From the NCBI GenBank assembly GCA_002321335.1, contig DCMG01000048.1, positions 1 to 16,155 on the forward strand: 16,155 nt of DNA, read 5' to 3'. This document shows positions 1 through 5,844 of this stretch, piece by piece (the stretch's first letter is position 1; the number at the start of each line of letters is the position of its first letter). The translations under genes and the position numbers were made by a program. The DNA comes from Bacteroidales bacterium UBA1628. Lineage in GTDB: Bacteria > Bacteroidota > Bacteroidia > Bacteroidales > UBA932. Under the pieces are notes generated by a model. It was given only the letters and a program-made list of their open reading frames with translations. It ran no database searches and was not told the DNA's origin.

Positions 1-1340
1 TCGGTGTCGGCATCGGAGGACGCGGAGCCGCTGACCTTAAAGAAATGGAGACAGAGAACATCATCGGCCTCTGCGATGTCGATTGGAAATATGCCGATCA
101 TGTGTTCAAGAAGTACCCTCAGGCCAAAAAGTACAACGACTACCGTGTGATGTTCGACGAGATGCTCGACAAGGCTGACGCCGTGATGATCGCGACCGCC
201 GACCACACCCACGCCATAATCGCCGCCCAGGCGATGGCCGCAGGAAAGCACGTTTATGTCGAGAAACCTCTCACCCTTACGGTCTACGAGGCCAGACTTT
301 TGACAAAACTTGCGGCGAAGCACCGTGTCGCCACCCAGATGGGTAACCAGGGAGCGTCCAGCGCCGGCACAAGAAAGGCGATCGAATGGCTCTGGAACGG
401 TGAGATCGGCGAGGTGCGCAGAGTTGACTGCTTCACCGACCGTCCTATCTGGCCACAGGGACTCGAAAGGCCGGACAAAGTGCAGAAGATTCCTTCAACA
501 CTTAACTGGGACGCTTTCATCGGACCTGCCCCTATGCGTCCGTACAACTCGATTTACACTCCATGGAACTTCCGCGGATGGTGGGATTTCGGAACCGGCG
601 CGATGGGCGACATGGCCTGCCACATCATGCACGTTCCATTCAAGGGTCTGAAACTCGGTTACCCTACAAAGGTGGAGGCCAGTTCCACAAATGTCCTGAC
701 CGACTGCTGTCCTAGCGCGGAAATGATCCACCTGACATTCCCTGCCCGAGAGAACATGGCCAAGCTCGCCATGCCGGAGGTTGACATCCGTTGGTATGAC
801 GGTGGCTTCAAGCCGGAGAGGCCGGAAGGGCTTCCAGCCGGATTCAACCTTAACATCAGCGGAGGATGCAGCATTTTCTACGGAACAAAGGACATCATGA
901 TCGCGGGTACCTACGGAAGGGATCCTATCCTCGTCTCCGGCAGGAAGCCTGAGGTGCCTCATATTCTCCGCGAGGTGACACTCTCCCACCAGCAAGACTG
1001 GATCCGTGCCTGCAAAGAGGATCCGGATTCAAGAATCCCGGCGGCCTCTGACTTCAGCGAGGCCGGTCCGTTTGTCGAGATGGTTGACCTCGGAGTGGCC
1101 GCTGTAAGGCTTCAGGCCCTTAACCAAATCCTCGAATGGGACGGACAAAAGATGGAGTTCACAAACATTCCTGCCGACGCCACGATCAAGATTCTCGAAA
1201 AGGATGGTTTCTCTATCCACGACGGACATCCGACTTTCGAGAACAAGTACACGGATCCTATGAACGCGCGCGAGTTCGCCGCCAGCCTGATCAAGCGTCA
1301 GTACCACAACGGTTATGAACTTCCTGAAATGCCAGAATAA
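1..1340 (+). CDS. Gfo/Idh/MocA-family NAD(P)-dependent oxidoreductase (5' end missing)
   Basis: The reading frame is already open at the left edge (first full codon at base 3), and the Rossmann dinucleotide motif GVGIGG is encoded at 3-20. The true start, and any signal peptide, therefore lie upstream; the internal ATG at 45 is not the start because it would remove that motif. Further family marks are a D-V-D acidic end of beta-2, the DHTHA stretch, and the GKHVYVEKP cofactor/substrate loop with EKP at 261-269. Next come DWDAFIGP-like spacing (NWDAFIGP) and the TGAMGDMACH segment near 594-623, typical of the secreted or GH109-like branch. The protein probably oxidises or reduces a sugar hydroxyl with a nicotinamide cofactor. 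It is followed after 21 nt by a DUF1080 lipoprotein and then a sugar isomerase-type lipoprotein, which points to 3-keto-sugar chemistry. The exact substrate is unknown. Family assignment is firm; the reaction is inferred. Confidence 0.93.
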   Translation, partial: GVGIGGRGAADLKEMETENIIGLCDVDWKYADHVFKKYPQAKKYNDYRVMFDEMLDKADAVMIATADHTHAIIAAQAMAAGKHVYVEKPLTLTVYEARLLTKLAAKHRVATQMGNQGASSAGTRKAIEWLWNGEIGEVRRVDCFTDRPIWPQGLERPDKVQKIPSTLNWDAFIGPAPMRPYNSIYTPWNFRGWWDFGTGAMGDMACHIMHVPFKGLKLGYPTKVEASSTNVLTDCCPSAEMIHLTFPARENMAKLAMPEVDIRWYDGGFKPERPEGLPAGFNLNISGGCSIFYGTKDIMIAGTYGRDPILVSGRKPEVPHILREVTLSHQQDWIRACKEDPDSRIPAASDFSEAGPFVEMVDLGVAAVRLQALNQILEWDGQKMEFTNIPADATIKILEKDGFSIHDGHPTFENKYTDPMNAREFAASLIKRQYHNGYELPEMPE

Positions 1341-1361
1341 TAAACATTAAAACAATTGAAT

Positions 1362-2264
1362 ATGAAGAGAATCGTTTATGCGGCAGCTGCTGTCGCGATG
1401 ATCATGGCCGCGGTTTCCTGCGGCAACGGCAAAAAGAAGACAACCGCTCCGGCTGAACTCACATGGACCGGAACAGAGACTTTGGAGACCAAAGTGGAGA
1501 AAGAGGGAGCTCCTGCCTACATCAGCGTGGAAAAGCCACAGGTTGACCTTGCCTCTGTCCCTCAGGACAAGGATGGCTACTATGTGATCTTTGACGGTGA
1601 GACCCTCAACGGATGGCGCGGCTACGGAAAGGACAATGTTCCTTCACGCTGGACAGTAGAGGATGGCTGCATCAAGTTCTCCGGCACCGGCACCGGCGAG
1701 GGTCAGACCGGCGAGGGAGGAGACCTGATCTTCGCCCACAAGTTCAAGAACTTCCAGCTTGAGCTCGAATGGAAGATTTCCAAAGGCGGAAACTCCGGTA
1801 TCCTTTACCTTGCTCAGGAAATCAAGCAGTACAATGCCGACAGCACCACAAAGTGGTCGCCTATCTACATTTCTTCTCCTGAATATCAGGTTCTTGACAA
1901 TGCGAATCATCCGGATGCCATGCTCGGAATCGACGGCAACCGCCAGTCCGCTTCACTCTACGACATGATTCCTGCCAAGCCACAGAACCAGAATCCTTTC
2001 GGCGAGTGGAACACCGCCAAGATCATGGTTTACAAAGGGACCGTCGTTCACGGACAGAACGGCGTGAACGTGGTTGAGTACCATCTGTGGACCCCTCAGT
2101 GGACCGACATGCTTCAGGCCTCCAAGTTCTCTCAGGAGAAATGGCCTCTTGCATTCGAACTCCTGAACAACTGCGGCGGCGACAACCATGAAGGCTACAT
2201 CGGCCTTCAGGACCACGGTGACGACGTCTGGTACCGCAACATCCGCGTAAAGGTTCTGGACTAA
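1362..2264 (+). CDS. DUF1080 (3-keto-disaccharide hydrolase-type) lipoprotein
   Basis: A 300-residue protein. I use the ATG at 1362 rather than the TTG six bases upstream, because it gives a standard lipoprotein signal: MKR, a hydrophobic Ala-rich stretch, then AVSC with the lipidated Cys at residue 20. After a Lys-rich linker, residues ~70-300 form the DUF1080 concanavalin-like fold. The marks are VIFDGETLNGW at the entry, then WTVEDG, GDLIF, LELEWKIS, GNSGILY, SPEYQVLD, GEWNTAKI and the closing YRNIRVKVLD. Members of this family cleave 3-keto-glycosides or are close to such enzymes, so this is a likely extracytoplasmic glycoside-cleaving step. The residues after the lipid Cys (GNGKKK) are basic rather than acidic, so surface export is not suggested and a periplasm-facing location is more likely. 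Its stop codon overlaps the next start (TAATG), so the two are translationally coupled. Catalytic residues were not assigned. Confidence 0.92.
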   Translation: MKRIVYAAAAVAMIMAAVSCGNGKKKTTAPAELTWTGTETLETKVEKEGAPAYISVEKPQVDLASVPQDKDGYYVIFDGETLNGWRGYGKDNVPSRWTVEDGCIKFSGTGTGEGQTGEGGDLIFAHKFKNFQLELEWKISKGGNSGILYLAQEIKQYNADSTTKWSPIYISSPEYQVLDNANHPDAMLGIDGNRQSASLYDMIPAKPQNQNPFGEWNTAKIMVYKGTVVHGQNGVNVVEYHLWTPQWTDMLQASKFSQEKWPLAFELLNNCGGDNHEGYIGLQDHGDDVWYRNIRVKVLD

Positions 2265-3166
2265 TGAGAAAGGCTAGTCTAATCCTTATGGCCTCGGCGC
2301 TTCTTCTCGGCACCTCGTCTTGTACCGAAAAGAAGACCGAGAGCCCTGTAAAGAAGGAAATCAGCGTACAGCTTTACAGTATCAGAAGCGTCATCGGCAA
2401 TCCTGAGAAGTACGCCCAGAACCACGAAGAGGCTTTCAAGGCTCTCGCTGAGATGGGTTATACTTCAGTAGAAGCCGCATGCTATTCTGACGGCAAACTC
2501 TATGGGGTCGATCCGGAGCAGTACAAGGCTGATCTGGAGGCCGCCGGGCTGAAGTCCCTTTCCACCCACATAGGACATAACCTTAGTGACGAAGAACTTG
2601 CGTCAGGTGACTTCACCGAATCAATGAAGTGGTGGGATCAGGCCATAGCCGCGCACAAGGCAGCCGGATGCAAGTATGTCGTCTGCCCGAGCTTCAAGGT
2701 TCCAGAGACCTTGGAAGGCCTCAAAACCTACTGTGACTACTTCAACGCCATCGGAGCCAAATGCAAGGAGAACGGGATGCTTTTCGGCTATCACAACCAC
2801 TCGCATGAGTTCAAAAAGATAGACGATACCGTCATCTATGAATATATGCTTGAGAACACAGACCCTGAGAAGGTATTCTTCGAGATGGATGTGTACTGGA
2901 CAGTGATGGGCAAGGCATATCCTGTTGAACTTTTCAAAAAATATCCCGGCCGTTTCACGCTTCTCCACATCAAGGACCACAGAGAGCTGGGCGAGAGCGG
3001 AATGGTAGGCTTCGATGCCATATTCAAGAATGCCGATGTAGCGGGCATGAAGGATTTTGTGGTTGAACTTGAAGCGTTTACCAATGGAGATTGGAAGGAA
3101 AGCATGAAGATGTGCGCAGACTACCTTCTTAATTCTGACTTCGTAAAAGCCAGTTATGCGGAATAA
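2264..3166 (+). CDS. sugar phosphate isomerase/epimerase-type TIM-barrel lipoprotein
   Basis: A 300-residue protein whose ATG shares one base with the upstream stop. The N-terminus MRK plus a hydrophobic run ends in TSSC, giving a lipidated Cys at residue 20. The mature part is an AP-endonuclease-2-like TIM barrel (xylose isomerase-like). Its marks are SVQLYSIR at the first strand, the GYTSVEAA strand, THIGHN, a YHNHSHEF metal-site segment, FFEMDVYW, LLHIKDH and VVELEAF, which together supply the Glu/His/Asp ligands usual for a divalent metal. In this family such enzymes isomerise, epimerise or dehydrate sugars. Next to an oxidoreductase and a DUF1080 protein it probably processes the keto-sugar product. 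A lipoprotein anchor on this fold is notable, because most sugar isomerases are cytoplasmic. The gene is the last in its operon; a terminator follows 25 bp later. Confidence 0.9.
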   Translation: MRKASLILMASALLLGTSSCTEKKTESPVKKEISVQLYSIRSVIGNPEKYAQNHEEAFKALAEMGYTSVEAACYSDGKLYGVDPEQYKADLEAAGLKSLSTHIGHNLSDEELASGDFTESMKWWDQAIAAHKAAGCKYVVCPSFKVPETLEGLKTYCDYFNAIGAKCKENGMLFGYHNHSHEFKKIDDTVIYEYMLENTDPEKVFFEMDVYWTVMGKAYPVELFKKYPGRFTLLHIKDHRELGESGMVGFDAIFKNADVAGMKDFVVELEAFTNGDWKESMKMCADYLLNSDFVKASYAE

Positions 3167-3191
3167 CTCCTTTTGAACGTTCGTATTTTCG

Positions 3192-3226
3192 AGAGTGACT
3201 GATAGTTTTCAGTCACTCTTTTTTTT
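3192..3226 (+). terminator. intrinsic terminator of the keto-sugar operon
   Basis: A perfect 10-bp stem (3193-3202 pairing with 3209-3218, extended by an A-T pair at 3192/3219) with a 6-nt loop runs straight into eight T residues at 3219-3226. It lies 25 bp after the isomerase stop codon and cleanly separates this operon from the deaminase gene. Confidence 0.93.
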
Positions 3227-3288
3227 ACCCCTACCAGAAAGTATTGCAAGTATTCCGGAGAATCAAAGAAAATATACCATATTTTTAC

Positions 3289-3296
3289 TATATTTG
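3289..3296 (+). promoter_or_regulatory. candidate Bacteroidota -7 box (TATATTTG)
   Basis: TATATTTG matches the TAnnTTTG -7 consensus of Bacteroidota primary-sigma promoters. It lies in an AT-rich gap 56 bp before the deaminase start and after the upstream terminator, where a promoter is needed. I see no TTTG at the expected -33 distance, so the call rests on one box and position. Confidence 0.5.
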
Positions 3297-3351
3297 ACAA
3301 ATTTAGGCTAATTGTTAATTGTAATTAATGGTTTCTTAGACATATTCAATT

Positions 3352-4629
3352 ATGGACAAGATTCTGCTTAGAAATATCACTTCGGAGGGTCGGCAGGTGG
3401 ACATCACAATCGCGGACGGATTGATAACAAGAATCGCTCCGCACTCTGATGAGTACAGGGAAGCCGCCTCGGGGGTCGAGACAGTCGATTGCACAGGCAA
3501 GGTGGCTGTTCCTGGATTCATCAATATGCACACACACGCCGCCATGTCCCTGATGAGGGGTGTCGGCGAGGACATGGTTCTTCAGGATTGGCTTGGGCAT
3601 ATCTGGGCCATAGAGTCTAAGCTTGACGCACCGTTCATCTACTGGGGGACAAAGGCTGCCGCGCTTGAGATGATCAAAACGGGGACCACCACATTCAATG
3701 ATCATTACTGGTTCTCACCTACAGCAAGGATCGCGGCTGCGGAAATGGACATCAGAGCCGCTGTCTCCTACCTTTTCCTCAATCACAACGACCCTGCCGA
3801 GGCCGAAAGGGAAAAGGAACAATGCATTGAAATGCACGAGACTGTGCCGGGCTGGAACTCACGGTCGATCTTCACGATCGGCATCCATTCAATTTACTCG
3901 GTCAGCGAGGAACTTATCCTTTGGGCCACTGAATATGCCCGCAAGCATAATCTGAAGATCCACATCCATCTGGCTGAGTCTGAACGCGAGGATCTGGACT
4001 GCAAGGCCGCTCACGGAGGACTCTCCCCTGTCGAGTATCTTGAGGCTCTAGGAGTGCTTGGACCGGATGTCATCGCCGCGCACACGCTCTGGCTTTCTGA
4101 CCACGACATCGAGATCTTGGGCAAATATCATGTGAACTGTGTGCACAACATCAACTCCAACACCAAACTGGCCTCAGGCTACAAATTCAAGTGGAAAGAA
4201 CTTACTGACGCGGGAGCGAACGTCTGCCTCGGTACAGACGGATGCGCATCGTCCAACAATCTGGATATTCTGGAGGCGATGAAGACCACGGCCTTGTTCC
4301 AGAAAGCGTGGAGGAAAGATCCTTCAGCTTTGCCGTTACAGACACTTATGGACATGGCAACCATAAACGGAGCCAAGGCGTTCGGACTTAAGACAGGCAA
4401 AATCGAGGAAGGATATGAAGCTGACATCCAGATTGTTGACACGGACAACACATTCTTCCTATCCCCCGGCCCGTTTCTGGCGAACTTCATCTACTCGGCG
4501 CACAGCGACTGCATTTCCTCGCTCATCGCCGGCGGAAAGTTCGTGATGCGCGACAGAAATGTGTTCGGAGAGAAGATGATTCTCAAGGGGGCTCGTACTG
4601 TCCTGAACGAAATCGAATACAGACAATAA
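3352..4629 (+). CDS. mtaD: amidohydrolase, 5-methylthioadenosine/S-adenosylhomocysteine deaminase type
   Basis: A 425-residue cytoplasmic amidohydrolase of the TIM-barrel superfamily. It deaminates adenosine-type compounds such as MTA or SAH to the inosine form. Metal and catalytic residues are visible: HTH at residues 60-62 inside a NMHTHAAMSLMRG segment, HLAE at 206-209, His244 in AHTLWLSD, and Asp296 in LGTDGCASSNNLD. The NINSNTKLASG stretch matches the MTA/SAH deaminase substrate-loop signature (HNPxSNxKLASG). Length fits the family (about 400-450). No signal peptide is present. The next gene, 49 bp on, is a purine nucleoside phosphorylase, which can cleave the inosine-type product. Related enzymes include adenosine, aminodeoxyfutalosine and guanine deaminases, and sequence alone does not fix the substrate. 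Confidence 0.87.
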   Translation: MDKILLRNITSEGRQVDITIADGLITRIAPHSDEYREAASGVETVDCTGKVAVPGFINMHTHAAMSLMRGVGEDMVLQDWLGHIWAIESKLDAPFIYWGTKAAALEMIKTGTTTFNDHYWFSPTARIAAAEMDIRAAVSYLFLNHNDPAEAEREKEQCIEMHETVPGWNSRSIFTIGIHSIYSVSEELILWATEYARKHNLKIHIHLAESEREDLDCKAAHGGLSPVEYLEALGVLGPDVIAAHTLWLSDHDIEILGKYHVNCVHNINSNTKLASGYKFKWKELTDAGANVCLGTDGCASSNNLDILEAMKTTALFQKAWRKDPSALPLQTLMDMATINGAKAFGLKTGKIEEGYEADIQIVDTDNTFFLSPGPFLANFIYSAHSDCISSLIAGGKFVMRDRNVFGEKMILKGARTVLNEIEYRQ

Positions 4630-4678
4630 CAGCATGTGCGGAATCTCCGCCCGATGCAATAATCAATGAATATAAAAT

Positions 4679-5506
4679 ATGGATCCAAGAGCAGAAAGAA
4701 TCTACGGAGCCGCTGAATATCTCAAACAGCAGCTTGGCGGCCTCAAGCCAGAGGTCGGCATCGTGCTTGGCAGCGGTCTTGGAAAACTGGCGGACAGCAT
4801 AAGCGATCCGCTGACAATACCTTACAAGACTATACCTGGATTTCCGGTCTCCACGGCCATCGGCCACAAAGGCAATTTCATCGTCGGAAAGCTTGGCGGC
4901 AAGACCGTCATAGCAATGCAGGGTCGCATCCACTACTACGAGGGCTACCCGATGGAACTTGTCACGCTTCCTATACGTGTGATGAAGGTCATCGGAATCA
5001 AGTACCTGTTCGTGTCAAATGCTGCGGGCGGTGTCAATTATGAATTCAAGGTCGGCGACCTGATGATCATCACAGACCACATCAACCAGCTGCCTAACCC
5101 GCTTATCGGTCCGAACCTTGACGATTTCGGGCCTCGGTTCCCGGACATGACAAGGCCTTACGACCTTGGATTGATAGCCAAGGCTGAGAGGATCGCAGGA
5201 GAATTGGGCATAAAACTCCACAAGGGAGTCTATTACGGAGGAACCGGTCCTACATACGAGACACCGGCCGAGTACAAGTACATCCGCACGATAGGTGGAG
5301 ACGCCACGGGGATGTCAACAATTCCGGAGGTCATCGTCGCCAGGCACTCGAATATTCCCGTGTTCGGAGTCTCAGTGATCACCAACGAGGCACACGATGA
5401 CTACGCCCCTGACTATGTGAATGACGGAGATGATGTGGTGAAGGCCGCTGACGCCGCCGCTGACAGGATGTGCGCGCTGTTCACCAAGATGATAGAATCG
5501 CTGTAA
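4679..5506 (+). CDS. punA: purine nucleoside phosphorylase, trimeric (PNP/MTAP) family
   Basis: A 275-residue enzyme that cleaves purine nucleosides with phosphate to base plus ribose-1-phosphate. Family marks: the phosphate-site Ser32 in LGSGLG, His63 in TAIGHKGN, Arg83 and His85 in GRIHYYEGY, and the SNAAGG turn at 113-118. The GTGPTYETPAE segment contains the base-site Glu194, and Met212 falls in GMSTIPE. Asn236 in VSVITN is the residue that selects 6-oxopurines; MTA phosphorylases have Asp there, so inosine/guanosine-type substrates are favoured. By eye the residue equivalent to the 5'-hydroxyl-binding His257 of human PNP is Gly250, which is unusual. It follows the deaminase after 49 bp and is 12 bp before a small membrane-protein gene, so co-transcription is likely. 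The symbol is by family analogy. Confidence 0.92.
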   Translation: MDPRAERIYGAAEYLKQQLGGLKPEVGIVLGSGLGKLADSISDPLTIPYKTIPGFPVSTAIGHKGNFIVGKLGGKTVIAMQGRIHYYEGYPMELVTLPIRVMKVIGIKYLFVSNAAGGVNYEFKVGDLMIITDHINQLPNPLIGPNLDDFGPRFPDMTRPYDLGLIAKAERIAGELGIKLHKGVYYGGTGPTYETPAEYKYIRTIGGDATGMSTIPEVIVARHSNIPVFGVSVITNEAHDDYAPDYVNDGDDVVKAADAAADRMCALFTKMIESL

Positions 5507-5518
5507 TATTCATTGGAA

Positions 5519-5737
5519 ATGAAATACGCCTACATTCTTTATTTTGTGTTTGCGGTTTTCATTATCGGATTCGGCTCCGCGCTTATGATAAACGGAGTTC
5601 CGTTTTCATGGAAGATGGGCTGCATTCTGCTGATCGGAGTATATTTCCTCTACCGCGGGATCGCGACGTGTGTCAACCAGAAACGCCGCCGCGAGCGTGA
5701 GGAAATCGACAATGGTAATGACCCGGCAAACGCTTGA
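5519..5737 (+). CDS. small two-helix membrane protein, function unknown
   Basis: A 72-residue protein starting at the ATG at 5519; a TTG two codons earlier is possible but less likely. Residues ~4-24 (YAYILYFVFAVFIIGFGSA) and ~33-49 (MGCILLIGVYFLYRG) are strongly hydrophobic and separated by a short MINGVPFSWK loop. They predict a helical hairpin in the inner membrane. The tail is highly charged (KRRRERE) and ends in a polar stretch, so N- and C-termini are probably cytoplasmic. It sits 12 bp after the nucleoside phosphorylase and ahead of NAD synthetase, likely in the same operon. I do not recognise a named family. The clean codon use and the hydrophobic pattern support a real gene. Confidence 0.75.
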   Translation: MKYAYILYFVFAVFIIGFGSALMINGVPFSWKMGCILLIGVYFLYRGIATCVNQKRRREREEIDNGNDPANA

Positions 5738-5758
5738 TTCGGGCTCATTCATTCATAG

Positions 5759-5816
5759 GTCGCTTCGACGGGCTCAGCGACCGAAGCCAAGTGGTCGCTG
5801 AGCCCGTCGAAGCGAC
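5759..5816. repeat. REP-like perfect palindrome, 24-bp arms with 10-nt loop
   Basis: Bases 5759-5782 are the exact reverse complement of 5793-5816, and the loop is 5783-5792. The arm contains the core CTTCGACGGGCTCAG. From memory this belongs to a widespread family of intergenic palindromes with a CTGAGCNNGTCGAAG core found in many bacterial genomes; that identification is not checked. The element fills most of the 107-bp gap between the small membrane-protein gene and NAD synthetase, so any read-through transcript would carry a very stable hairpin about 28 nt before the nadE start. No T-tract follows, so it is not a typical terminator. Confidence 0.85.
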
Positions 5817-5844
5817 TAAAATATCAAACAACAATATTGATAAT

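Noticed and set aside
3298..3305. Minus-strand TAnnTTTG match (CAAATTTA on the + strand)
   Set aside because: No minus-strand gene lies to its left, and such matches are expected by chance in this AT-rich gap.
4632..4657. Small nested hairpin (GCGGA/TCCGC) between the deaminase and phosphorylase genes
   Set aside because: Only a 5-bp stem and no T-tract; probably an incidental mRNA structure rather than a terminator.
5734..5844. N-terminal extension of NAD synthetase from a TTG at 5734
   Set aside because: The extra codons translate the palindromic repeat and overlap the upstream stop; the conserved domain starts at the ATG at 5845.
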